Shown: one piece after another, positions 7,754 through 16,501 of the stretch
How the letters are laid out: every line of letters starts with the position of its first letter
Position numbering within the stretch: position 1 is the first letter of the stretch
NCBI RefSeq assembly: GCF_025370785.1
Contig: NZ_JAMXFA010000003.1
Coordinates: 186,001 to 250,000, forward strand
Reading direction: 5' to 3'
Length of the DNA stretch: 64,000 nt
Origin: Laspinema olomoucense D3b
GTDB taxonomy: Bacteria > Cyanobacteriota > Cyanobacteriia > Cyanobacteriales > Laspinemataceae
Made by a program: the position numbers and the translations under genes
Notes under the pieces: generated by a model
What the model saw: only the letters and a program-made list of their open reading frames with translations
What the model was told of the DNA's origin: nothing
Database searches by the model: none

Positions 7754-10700
7754 TTAACCTAAGATATCGAATACACCATCCTCAATAATGCCATTTGGAT
7801 TGGCGGTTCCGGTAATAATTTGCTCCACTTGTTGGGGGGTCAAATTTGGATTAGCACTGAGCATCAGTGCAGCCACGCCGCTGACAACAGGAGCTGCCAT
7901 TGAGGTTCCTTTCCAGAAATCATAGGTATTAATTGGCACAGAGGAATAGATATCTTCTCCCGGTGCAACAACATAATTCAAGATGTCGGTCCCTGCACGG
8001 TTGGTAAAGTCAGCAATCTGGCGATCGCGATTCACTGCACCAACTGCAATGCCGAATTCTGAGGCATAAGCGGCAGGATATCGGACGGAACTAAAGCGTT
8101 GATCTCCTCCTGCCGAGTTTAATCCATCATTTCCCGATGCCGAGACAATCACTGCTCCTTTTTCTCGGGCATAAATCAGGGCTTCTTTCAGGGTATTATT
8201 CACACTCCCGCCGCCCAAACTTAAGTTAATCACCCTTGCGCCATTATCCACAGCATAGCGAATTCCACTGGCAATCCGTTCTTCTTTTCCGGTAAATGCA
8301 CCAATGACAGCGACGGGCATAATAATAGAATTCGGAGCAATTCCGCTATTACCAATGCCATTATTATTGCCGCTAATAATTCCGGCGACATGGCTGGCAT
8401 GACCCTCTAACGGATCGATGCGATTCATCTGATTATTGCCATCCAAGAAATTCCAGCCGATGATATCATCCACAAATCCATTAGCATCATCATCAATGCC
8501 ATTACCGTTTATTTCATCGGAGTTAGTCCAAATACTTCCGGCTAACTGAGGGTGAGTATAGTCTAAATAACCATCAATGACGGCAACAATTACCCCTTCA
8601 CCCGTATAGCCTTGATTCCAGACGGCGGGTGCATTCACCATATCTGGAACCCAATTGGAACCCACCTGTTTCGGCGCTTCTGGGAAGGGTTCAGTCCCGA
8701 TCGCCGCTGCCACTGCCGCTGCTGCATTCACCATTCCATAGCCCGATGAACGATTAAAAAGCTGAGGAGAAATACTCAGGTCATAGGCTGTTGGACCACC
8801 CACTTGGGAAACTAAAATTTGATAGTTTCCGGGGTCTAGGGTGAGGTGAATTTGTTCTAGGGTCGCCCCTTTTTGGGTAGAAAGGGCAACCATTTCCTCG
8901 GGTTCGATCGCCTGATTAAAATTGCGGTCCTGAACTAAAAACAAATCTGCATTATCGCTTAACCCATCTAAAAATAGGCTGATGGTTCGAGGGCGATCCA
9001 GTTGGAATTGGTAAAATTTATTGGGATTTTCGGGCCCAATGATTCCGGATGTTCGCTGCACGCGATCGAGCAATCCGAAGTTAAACGCATCGGCGACCCC
9101 ATTTCCCCCTCCATTCGGAGAAAGTTCGGGAGCCTTCGGTTCTATCCAGAGATTATAGGTGCTATCTCCTTGGATAGTATTGACTCGGGCAAAATAAGTT
9201 CCGGGACTCAAAGTCCGTTCAATTGTCTCTTGAGCCGCACCCTGTGATTGCGAGGTAACAATGACTTCATCTGGATCAATGATACCATTGCCATTAATAT
9301 CTTCAATCAAAGAAAGTTGAGCATTGCCACCGAGTTCATACAGAGAAAGCCTCACTGTTTTAAAAGAATCCAGAGTAAACTTATAATAATCTTCTGGATT
9401 AGTGCTTTCCAAAAAATCACTCTTGATTTGCACCTCGGATAAAATTCCCCCATCGGCGGCAGTTGCTAGGGTATTTCCGGCTCCGGAAGAAGGGAGGGTG
9501 GGAGTATTTTTATCAATGGTTAGTAAATAGGGCGTATTTCCCCCCACCTTAACCACTCCCAGAAAATAAGTTCCTTGTCCAAGTACCCGATTAATTTGGG
9601 GTGTCAGCGTGGGGTCCTGTCCGGGATAAGTAATAAATTCCTGGAAAGTAAATGTCCCATCATTATTGATATCCTGCATCAAGAAAAAATCCGCAGGCTG
9701 TTCTAAACTGCGGAGTTTGATATCAATATTTCTAGTTTTATCTAGTTCAAATTGATAAAAGTCGTAAGGATTGGCTTCACCAATAAAATCTGCTACTTCA
9801 AAGTCATCGGGTAATCCCCCAATCTGCGCGAAGCTAATAGGTTCGGTATTTCTCGCTCCGGATGCGGGTACTCCGGAGGGAATAGACTCGATCATTAAAT
9901 CGTAAGCTGTCTCATTATCGACCTGAAGAATTCTGGCAAAGTAGGTTCCCGGTTGCAACCCGGATAGATAAACGGTAGCAGGATAGGGTTCCGGTTCTTC
10001 TACGGGTCGGAAGGAGTTGAGATACTCCATGAAGTCAATTTTTCCATCCCCGTTTAAATCAATCAGGTTGCGAGTATTATTAGCTTCAGTTGAAACAATT
10101 TCTCCATTATCAAGAAGGCCATTCCCATTGCGATCTTGAATCACTTGAATTTGGAGATTCGCACTTAAATTATCTAATGATAGACGTAAATCGCTCCTGG
10201 AATTGACGTTAAAGCGATAGAAATCTTGGAAATTGTCAGTGCCAATAAACCCTTGATGTGCTTGAGGACGGGTTACATCTCCAATCCATAATGCCTCATT
10301 TAAAGTATTACTAGGATGAGCTTGCAACTGGCGATTTGATGGAACGGCAGAGACGTTAAGCTGGTAAGCGGTATCTCCCTGATCTTCAGAAACTTTGACA
10401 AAATAGGTTCCTGGTGCTGTGGCAAAGCGATCGAGTTGTGAGACGGGAGCTTTTTCGGCAGCGATCGCCTCTTGCACTTCAGCGTCATCGGGAATCCCAT
10501 TATTATTCAGGTCCCGAATTAAGTGGATATTCGCCGAGGCATTGCTGCCGTCTAATTTGACACTGATATCGCTAAAGGTATCCACGCGAAACTTATAATA
10601 GTCTTGGGTATCCACAGAGGTGACGCCGGGACGAGTGTTAGGGTCAGATCCCACGGTGTGAGACGAAGTGATCACCCCGAGATCTCCGGGCAAATATCGA

Positions 10701-11203
10701 CGTCCTTCGGCAATCCCTGTATTCACCAAATGGTAGAAAGCGGCACGGCGATCGCCTCCTAACGCTTGCTCTAAATCCGGATTAACTGCTAAGTAGTAGT
10801 CCAAATCGATAAATTGGGAAAATCGGCGATTTTCAGCAAATCCTCTCGTTAAACAGTGTTGAAATGCCCCTTTCAGGTTGCCCGCAAATGCCGAGGCAAG
10901 GCCGGTATTTCCATTTACATAAAAATTGAGGTCGAACACAGGGGAGAAACTCCGACCCTCAGCAATCCCCCACCCTTCAAGATGTTTTAAAAGTTCGCTG
11001 TTAGAGGTGAGTCCAGCAAAGGCTAATTCCGGATTTTGTTCTCGATAATAATTTAGATTGACAAACGGGGAAAAAGGCCGTCCTTCCTCTAAACCCGCCG
11101 TTTGAAAATGGCGGTACAGTCGGTCTGGCGTGGCAATTCCAACGGCGGCCAAATCCGGATTGGCTGCGAGATAATAACTAGCATCAAATAAGTCTAAAGA
11201 CAT
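7754..11203 (-). CDS. Very large S8 (subtilisin-like) serine peptidase with N-terminal repeats and PPC domains
   Basis: 1149 residues. Residues 1-190 hold four repeats of about 45-50 residues of the type FDxxYYLxxNPDL...AEGRxFSP. Next come about five beta-sandwich units resembling pre-peptidase C-terminal (PPC) domains, most carrying a calcium-loop motif such as DLNNNGIPDDAE, DRNGNGLLDNGE or DINGNGIIDPDE. The C-terminal S8 domain (about 860-1149) has the full triad: Asp877 in AVIDGYLDYTHP, His935 in GHASHVAG (usual HGTHVAG), Ser1101 in GTSMAAPVVSG, with oxyanion Asn1025 in SGND. No N-terminal signal peptide is visible, although the architecture suggests an extracellular calcium-dependent protease; export may use another route. 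The length is far above a typical subtilase (270-400). No adjacent inhibitor or transporter gene is seen. Confidence 0.9.
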   Translation of the reverse strand: MSLDLFDASYYLAANPDLAAVGIATPDRLYRHFQTAGLEEGRPFSPFVNLNYYREQNPELAFAGLTSNSELLKHLEGWGIAEGRSFSPVFDLNFYVNGNTGLASAFAGNLKGAFQHCLTRGFAENRRFSQFIDLDYYLAVNPDLEQALGGDRRAAFYHLVNTGIAEGRRYLPGDLGVITSSHTVGSDPNTRPGVTSVDTQDYYKFRVDTFSDISVKLDGSNASANIHLIRDLNNNGIPDDAEVQEAIAAEKAPVSQLDRFATAPGTYFVKVSEDQGDTAYQLNVSAVPSNRQLQAHPSNTLNEALWIGDVTRPQAHQGFIGTDNFQDFYRFNVNSRSDLRLSLDNLSANLQIQVIQDRNGNGLLDNGEIVSTEANNTRNLIDLNGDGKIDFMEYLNSFRPVEEPEPYPATVYLSGLQPGTYFARILQVDNETAYDLMIESIPSGVPASGARNTEPISFAQIGGLPDDFEVADFIGEANPYDFYQFELDKTRNIDIKLRSLEQPADFFLMQDINNDGTFTFQEFITYPGQDPTLTPQINRVLGQGTYFLGVVKVGGNTPYLLTIDKNTPTLPSSGAGNTLATAADGGILSEVQIKSDFLESTNPEDYYKFTLDSFKTVRLSLYELGGNAQLSLIEDINGNGIIDPDEVIVTSQSQGAAQETIERTLSPGTYFARVNTIQGDSTYNLWIEPKAPELSPNGGGNGVADAFNFGLLDRVQRTSGIIGPENPNKFYQFQLDRPRTISLFLDGLSDNADLFLVQDRNFNQAIEPEEMVALSTQKGATLEQIHLTLDPGNYQILVSQVGGPTAYDLSISPQLFNRSSGYGMVNAAAAVAAAIGTEPFPEAPKQVGSNWVPDMVNAPAVWNQGYTGEGVIVAVIDGYLDYTHPQLAGSIWTNSDEINGNGIDDDANGFVDDIIGWNFLDGNNQMNRIDPLEGHASHVAGIISGNNNGIGNSGIAPNSIIMPVAVIGAFTGKEERIASGIRYAVDNGARVINLSLGGGSVNNTLKEALIYAREKGAVIVSASGNDGLNSAGGDQRFSSVRYPAAYASEFGIAVGAVNRDRQIADFTNRAGTDILNYVVAPGEDIYSSVPINTYDFWKGTSMAAPVVSGVAALMLSANPNLTPQQVEQIITGTANPNGIIEDGVFDILG

Positions 11204-11589
11204 CGGCGATCAGTCCAGAAGTGTTTTATATTCGCTAGGATGACTTCTATTAAAGCACTGAGTTCCAGAAACGGTTGAATTTAGCAACAATAGTTTATCC
11301 TTGTGGCTACAGCAGGGGCATTCTGGCCCATGTATCTCTCACTGGGGCATCCAGAATCGGTGAGCGATCGCCAACTTTCCACTCAGGGTATCCACCTGAG
11401 CCCATCGAAGGACCCGATTTAAGGCGCCGCCACCCGGAAACCGATCGCCTCTGGTTTAAGTTTTTACGGCACTTGAATTCACCATCATTGCTTCCCATTT
11501 CTGATACAATAAGAATCAATTAGTCTGCTTCAGGAGTGACCATAACGGGAGTGAACGAAGTTCTGTTACCACCCAATTCTAGGAACGAA
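11204..11589. other. Divergent intergenic region (subtilase / mutL)
   Basis: About 385 bases. Overlapping ORFs on both strands here are GC-content shadows. In-frame GTG codons at 11536 and 11551 could lengthen mutL but have poorly placed ribosome sites. A TACAATAAG-like -10 element lies near 11505-11513, which may be the mutL promoter. Confidence 0.4.
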
Positions 11590-13260
11590 ATGCCAACTGG
11601 GTTACGGATTATTCAAACCCTACCCCCAGATGTGGTACATCTGATCGCTGCCGGAGAGGTGATCGACTCTCTAGCGGCAGTTTTGCGGGAATTGCTAGAA
11701 AATGCCCTAGATGCGGGTGCGACGCGGATCTCGGTGTCCGTGTGGCCCCAACTCTGGCGCGTGCGGGTGGCAGACAATGGATGTGGGATGGATTTGCCGA
11801 ATTTGCAACAGGCGGCAACTGCCCACAGTACCAGCAAAATTCACAATGTTTACGATTTGTGGAACATTACCAGTCTGGGATTTAGAGGTGAGGCCCTGCA
11901 TAGTTTGGCGCAGTTGTCCCAGTTAGAAATTAGGAGTCGAGTGGCCGAAGGTGAGGGATGGTGTGCGAAATACAATTCCCAGGGTGAGGCAGTGCAAGTC
12001 CAACCCGCCGCGATCGCCCCGGGAACGATCGTAACCGTCTGTGATCTCTTTGAACGCTGGAAACCTCGGCGTCAGGGGTTGCCCGCTCTTCCGCAACAAG
12101 TGCGATCCATTCAGCAGATGATTCAGCACATTGCCTTATGCCATCCTCACGTGCTCTGGCAGGTGGAACAAGACGATCGCCCTTGGTTTAAAATTACTCC
12201 CGGACAAAGCGCCCAACAGATTCTGCCGCAAATTCTGCGCGGGGTCAAGAGTGGGGATTTAGAAGCATTAACCCAGTCAGTAAGTGAGGCGGAATCGATT
12301 TCCCTGGTGTTGGGATTACCCGATCGCTGTCATCGCCAACGTCCTGATTGGGTCAAGGTAGCGGTAAACGGACGCTGTGTGCGATCGCCGGAATTGGAAC
12401 AAACCTTGATTGCTGGATTCGCCCGGACCTTACCTCGCGATCGCTACCCCGTCTGCTTGCTGCATCTGCGAATTTCCCCGGAACAAATCGACTGGAACCG
12501 CCACCCGGCGAAAGCTGAAATTTATCTAAAGAATATCAACCAATGGCAGGAACGAGTCAGTGAGGCGATCGCAATAGGGTTGCAGCTAAATCCAGAAACC
12601 ACCCCCGACGCCGCACAACACCGAGTCACCCAACTGCTGAAAGCGTCCGAAGAAAAAGGTGCATATCACGTTAAATCTACCCCCGAGGCGAATTCCCCCT
12701 CGGGTAGTCGGGCGCAACCCCTGCACCTGCGCGCTGTCGCCCAAGTTAGCCAAATGTATATCGTCGCCGAACATCCCAACGGATTATGGTTGGTGGAACA
12801 ACATATCGCTCATGAGCGGATTTTATACGAACAACTCTGCGATCGCTGGCAACTTGTACCCATCGAACCTCCCATCGTCCTCAATCAACTCACCCCCGCC
12901 CAACTCGAACAACTCAACCGCCTCGGACTCGATATCCAACCCTTTGGCAGCGAATTATGGGCCGTTCGCACCCTCCCCGAACTCTTAGCAGAACGGGACG
13001 ATTGTGCCGACGCCCTCATCGAACTTAGCTTAGGGGGTGACTTACAACAAGCACAAGTTGCCACCGCCTGCCGCAGCGCCATCCGCAACGGAACCCCCCT
13101 CACTTTATCCCAAATGCAGGATATTTTAGACCGCTGGCAACGCACCCGCAACCCCCGCACCTGTCCCCACGGCAGACCCATCTATTTATCCTTAGAAGAG
13201 TCATCCCTCGCCCGCTTTTTCCGCCGTCACTGGGTCATTGGAAAAAGTCACGGCATTTAA
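11590..13260 (+). CDS. mutL: DNA mismatch repair endonuclease MutL
   Basis: 556 residues from the ATG at 11590, chosen because AGGA lies five bases upstream and homologues begin close to IQTLPPDVVHLIAAGEV. The GHKL ATPase motifs are all present: ELLENALDAG, DNGCGM, GFRGEAL. The C-terminal dimerisation/endonuclease region has EQHIAHERI, a variant of the DQHAxxER metal-binding motif with Glu for Asp, plus CPHGRPI near the end. It therefore looks like the nicking, methyl-independent type of MutL rather than the E. coli type. It couples MutS mismatch recognition to strand removal. It is monocistronic here, with no mutS nearby. A weak inverted repeat (AATTCCC.../CAGGGAATT) follows the stop and may be a terminator. 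Confidence 0.95.
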   Translation: MPTGLRIIQTLPPDVVHLIAAGEVIDSLAAVLRELLENALDAGATRISVSVWPQLWRVRVADNGCGMDLPNLQQAATAHSTSKIHNVYDLWNITSLGFRGEALHSLAQLSQLEIRSRVAEGEGWCAKYNSQGEAVQVQPAAIAPGTIVTVCDLFERWKPRRQGLPALPQQVRSIQQMIQHIALCHPHVLWQVEQDDRPWFKITPGQSAQQILPQILRGVKSGDLEALTQSVSEAESISLVLGLPDRCHRQRPDWVKVAVNGRCVRSPELEQTLIAGFARTLPRDRYPVCLLHLRISPEQIDWNRHPAKAEIYLKNINQWQERVSEAIAIGLQLNPETTPDAAQHRVTQLLKASEEKGAYHVKSTPEANSPSGSRAQPLHLRAVAQVSQMYIVAEHPNGLWLVEQHIAHERILYEQLCDRWQLVPIEPPIVLNQLTPAQLEQLNRLGLDIQPFGSELWAVRTLPELLAERDDCADALIELSLGGDLQQAQVATACRSAIRNGTPLTLSQMQDILDRWQRTRNPRTCPHGRPIYLSLEESSLARFFRRHWVIGKSHGI

Positions 13261-13304
13261 CAAAATAATTCCCCCTGTTTGTAGTCATAACTTCAGGGAA
13301 TTGT

Positions 13305-13862
13305 TTATACATTCAACGATTTAGCCATAAAAATATCGGGTTTCCCTCGACCATTGGCATCGGGCATGACGCCGACAATTTCAAACCCACACTTTTGATA
13401 AAATTGATAGGGATGACCGCGTAAATTTTGAATAGTCTGAATTTTTTCCCACAGATTAGAATAAAGATTCACCCCCGAAAGACTGGTCATATTCATTTCA
13501 TCATCGGTTCCCAACCACAGGGTTAATGCACCACGTATTCTAACTTGTTCTTCTAAATCTTTAAGCAGAGTTCTGCCAATTCCTTGGCGGCGATAATCCG
13601 CAGCAACCACAAGGGGATGAACTTCCCAAACATGGCCGTTATATTGAGAGATTCCCCCAACCCATCCTACTACTTGGCCTGCATCATTGATGGCAACGCG
13701 ATTAATTCTATCTTCTGTCAATGAATCTAAAACTTCTTGTCGTGCGGCCTCGATTGTGGGCCATGCTTCCCGCCAGTTTTCGCGAAACCCTTCTAGGAGT
13801 AATTCACTCAAAGGTTCGATGAAGGTATCCAGGCGATCGCCTAAATCAATGATGTTAATCAT
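13305..13862 (-). CDS. GNAT acetyltransferase resembling aminoglycoside 6'-N-acetyltransferase (AAC(6')-I type)
   Basis: 185 residues. The acetyl-CoA loop is YRRQGIGRTLL (about 99-109). The C-terminal half is distinctive: GTDDEMNMTSLSGVNLY, then HPYQFYQKCGF and GVMPDANGRGKPDIFMAKSL. These blocks closely resemble what I remember of chromosomal AAC(6')-I enzymes of Acinetobacter and Salmonella, which acetylate the 6'-amino group of aminoglycosides. The true substrate may be a different amine. The start codon lies four bases after the stop of the exonuclease gene, so the two are probably one operon. The family assignment to GNAT is firm; the antibiotic link is inference from motif similarity. 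Confidence 0.8.
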   Translation of the reverse strand: MINIIDLGDRLDTFIEPLSELLLEGFRENWREAWPTIEAARQEVLDSLTEDRINRVAINDAGQVVGWVGGISQYNGHVWEVHPLVVAADYRRQGIGRTLLKDLEEQVRIRGALTLWLGTDDEMNMTSLSGVNLYSNLWEKIQTIQNLRGHPYQFYQKCGFEIVGVMPDANGRGKPDIFMAKSLNV

Positions 13863-13866
13863 AAGC

Positions 13867-14421
13867 TCATTTGCGTTGATGACTAATTAATTGAGACAAA
13901 ATTTTAGCAATATTCCAAGCATCATCATGACCTCGATGGTGGGTTCCCTCTAAGGGCAAATTGAGCCGTTCTAATGCCGCTGCCATCCCCACTTCTTTTT
14001 CTAAGGCATACATCACGGAAAATAGAGTTTTTACATTAATGTGCCGATTACTAAAGGGATAGCGCACCCCTTTTTTTTCGCACTCCACTTCAAATTGCCG
14101 TTTATCAAATTCGCCATAACTGGCCCAAATTCTTTGATGAGAAATATATTTATTTCTGAGAATTGAACAAGCTTGTCCCAAGGAGACTCCTTGGTTTACC
14201 TGGGCCTGAGTTAAAGTGGTGAGTTGGGTGCAAAATGCACTCACCTGGGACTGTTTAGGTTTGACTAAGATACTTTCTTTTTCTAGTAATTCCCCGGAAG
14301 TAATATCCAGGGGACAAATTCCAATTTCAATAATTTCTCGTTCTTGATGGGGGGGTGGTTCTTTTTCCCAGCAGGTTGCTTCAATATCGACGACTATAAT
14401 CTGATCTAATCTGATTGCCAT
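13867..14421 (-). CDS. DEDDh 3'-5' exonuclease (ERI-1/KapD-like)
   Basis: 184 residues. The exonuclease motifs are in order: motif I IIVVDIEATCWE (Asp12, Glu14), motif II around WASYGEFDKRQFE, and motif III HHRGHDDAWNIAKIL with His and Asp. This is the DnaQ-like fold of the ERI-1/KapD group, single-domain and of normal length, which trims RNA or single-stranded ends. It is the first gene of a two-gene operon with the GNAT gene four bases downstream. Substrate is unknown. An inverted-repeat element of the AGAAACC family lies upstream at 14471-14540. Confidence 0.85.
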   Translation of the reverse strand: MAIRLDQIIVVDIEATCWEKEPPPHQEREIIEIGICPLDITSGELLEKESILVKPKQSQVSAFCTQLTTLTQAQVNQGVSLGQACSILRNKYISHQRIWASYGEFDKRQFEVECEKKGVRYPFSNRHINVKTLFSVMYALEKEVGMAAALERLNLPLEGTHHRGHDDAWNIAKILSQLISHQRK

Positions 14422-14470
14422 ATTGGAATAATTTTAGGGAAGTAATAGGATGTCCGTACAATAGAGAAAA

Positions 14471-14540
14471 GACAACCGGGTTTCTTGACCAAAAATTTCT
14501 GTTTTTTTGTACCCTATCTGGTACAGAAACCCGGGTTTTT
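14471..14540. repeat. Interspersed inverted repeat (AGAAACC/GGTTTCT family)
   Basis: Arms AACCGGGTTTCTTG and CAGAAACCCGGGTTT flank a T-rich centre. The same pair of arms recurs around 26181, 36924, 53541, 54832, 59328 and 60518, always between genes. Confidence 0.7.
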
Positions 14541-14573
14541 GTTGCCTGAATTTTACAATTGAACCCGGGCTAT

Positions 14574-14598
14574 AACGACTGAAGTCGTTACTACGAAC
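14574..14598. repeat. Short dispersed repeat containing ACGACTGAAGTCGT
   Basis: The palindromic core ACGACTGAAGTCGT is followed by TACTACGAAC. The same block is found at 44297-44322. It is intergenic in both places. It resembles small dispersed repeats common in cyanobacteria. Confidence 0.6.
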
Positions 14599-14638
14599 TT
14601 GGGGATAATGACTGGAGGAGTTTTAACTGACCTCGAAT

Positions 14639-16012
14639 TTAACCGGCCCGAAATTTTTCGACAACGCGATCGAGTTGGACGGAATGAGAGGCTTTAAAGA
14701 GAATGCGATCGCCTTTTTTCGCCCAATCTTTCACCCGCTGGCAGAGGTAATCATGGGCGTTCGGCTGTTCGATATCGATAATTTCTACAAAGGGTAACCC
14801 TGTAGCACCTTTTGCCATTGCTGCGGCTTCGGCGGGGTCAGCAAAGATAAACAATGCATCCAGATTTAAAGATTTAGCAATGCTGCCGATACGCTGATGA
14901 AATTCTAGCGATCGCTCTCCCAATTCTTTCATCGTTCCTAGGACCGCAATCTGCCGTTCTCCTTTGGTTTGTGCCAGCATTTGGAGTGCAGCCGTCATGG
15001 ATTCTAACCCGGCATTATAGGTTTCATCTAAAATTACAATATCATGGGCTAATTCATACCGTCTTGCTCTGCCGTCGGGTAATTCCACAGCTAAACCGGC
15101 TTTGAGCGGTTCCCAACTCACATTGAGCAGTTTTGCTACGGCTAATGCGGCTAAATAGTTTAAAGCATTATGTTCTCCGGGAAGGGGAACGGGGAAAGTT
15201 ATTCCTTCAACTTCTAGGAAATCCCCCTCTTTGAAGGTTCCCTGCAAGTCTCCCCCGGTGAAGCCATAAGTGAGAGTTTTTCCGGACCAGACTTTTGCAG
15301 CCGTTTCCATCAACCGGGAATTATCGTAATTGAGGACGGCAATCCCTTCGGGGGACATTTTTTCTAATAATTCACATTTGGCGGATGCGATCGCCGCTTC
15401 GGAACCCAAGCGTTCAATATGGGCTGTACCGACATTGGTAATAACGCCAATTGTAGGGGCAGCAATTTCTGCGAGGAGGGCAATTTCTCCTTTGCCTCGC
15501 ATCGCCATTTCAATGACAGCATAATCATGGTCTGCCGTCAAATTGAGCAGGGTTTTGGGAACGCCGATTTCGTTATTATAATTCTTCTCAGTTTTGAGAA
15601 CGGGACCCTGGGTGTTCAAAACCGCTGAAATTAATTCTTTGGTGGTAGTTTTACCCACGGATCCTGTTATCCCAATCAGGGGGACGTCGAACTGGGTGCG
15701 CCACCAATGAGCGATCGCCTGATAGGCAGCCAAGGTATCCGATACCACCAACAGGGGCCAGTCGGAGTTGGGACTAACATAGTCGCGATCGACAATCGCT
15801 GCGATCGCCCCTTTGTCAAATGCAGCCCCAATAAACTGATGCCCATCGAATTGTGTCCCTCTTAGGGCCACAAATACTTCTCCAGCCCGTAAACTGCGCG
15901 TATCCGTGATAATATTGAGGGCCTGTTTTGCCCCAAGTTCCTCCGATAGCGGGTTAACGGTTTGGGCATTTAAGAGGGAAAGCAGTTGAGCAAGGGTCAC
16001 AAAACAAGACAT
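14639..16012 (-). CDS. murF: UDP-N-acetylmuramoyl-tripeptide--D-alanyl-D-alanine ligase MurF
   Basis: 457 residues, normal length for MurF. The enzyme adds D-Ala-D-Ala to the UDP-MurNAc tripeptide in the cytoplasm, the last step of soluble peptidoglycan precursor synthesis. Seen: an N-terminal Mur ligase domain with ALRGTQFDGHQFI, the ATP loop GITGSVGKTTTKELI (about 114-128), the NYNNEIGVP motif typical of MurF, and the C-terminal domain with LPDGRARRYE and DETYNAG. The ATG at 16012 is the natural start. It stands alone, not in a dcw-like cluster. Confidence 0.95.
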   Translation of the reverse strand: MSCFVTLAQLLSLLNAQTVNPLSEELGAKQALNIITDTRSLRAGEVFVALRGTQFDGHQFIGAAFDKGAIAAIVDRDYVSPNSDWPLLVVSDTLAAYQAIAHWWRTQFDVPLIGITGSVGKTTTKELISAVLNTQGPVLKTEKNYNNEIGVPKTLLNLTADHDYAVIEMAMRGKGEIALLAEIAAPTIGVITNVGTAHIERLGSEAAIASAKCELLEKMSPEGIAVLNYDNSRLMETAAKVWSGKTLTYGFTGGDLQGTFKEGDFLEVEGITFPVPLPGEHNALNYLAALAVAKLLNVSWEPLKAGLAVELPDGRARRYELAHDIVILDETYNAGLESMTAALQMLAQTKGERQIAVLGTMKELGERSLEFHQRIGSIAKSLNLDALFIFADPAEAAAMAKGATGLPFVEIIDIEQPNAHDYLCQRVKDWAKKGDRILFKASHSVQLDRVVEKFRAG

Positions 16013-16501
16013 GGTGGCAGGACTTGAATTTAATAAAAATTAATGATACCATCCCCTAAAGCGGGGACAAAGCCAGCGATCGCCTCAAGCTGAGCATCGG
16101 ACATACCACAAAGGTGTTTCCACGGTCACCCCTGTTCAATCTTGATGAAAATTCCGTGAATCTCCCCTGGCATCTTTATCAACTTTTTACGATACTGGAT
16201 GGTTGAGGAGATCTGCCTAGGTTATTCTAATAGATAGAGATCCTATGGATCACGGAAAGCTCAGACCCATTCAAAAGCTGCCTGAGATCACCGACACTTT
16301 TAGAGAGTTTCCTGTAATATGGGTGAATCTTAATGGCCAAAGACTGGTCTGAATCTGGTTGATAGCCATTATCCAAGCTGATTAAATATAAATTATCCAT
16401 TAAGGTCTGACAATATTCCACAAGGAAAAATTGTCTCCTATTGAAAACGCGCGTTCTGGGAAATTGAATCAAGCCAAACATCTGGGCAGGGGGAAAGTCA
16501 A
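16013..16501. other. Divergent intergenic region (murF / 16502 gene)
   Basis: About 490 bases. A minus-strand frame of 103 codons crosses it but has only a TTG start and unlikely composition. The stretch just before 16502 carries GGGGGAAAG, the ribosome site of the next gene. I see no RNA gene or repeat. Confidence 0.4.
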
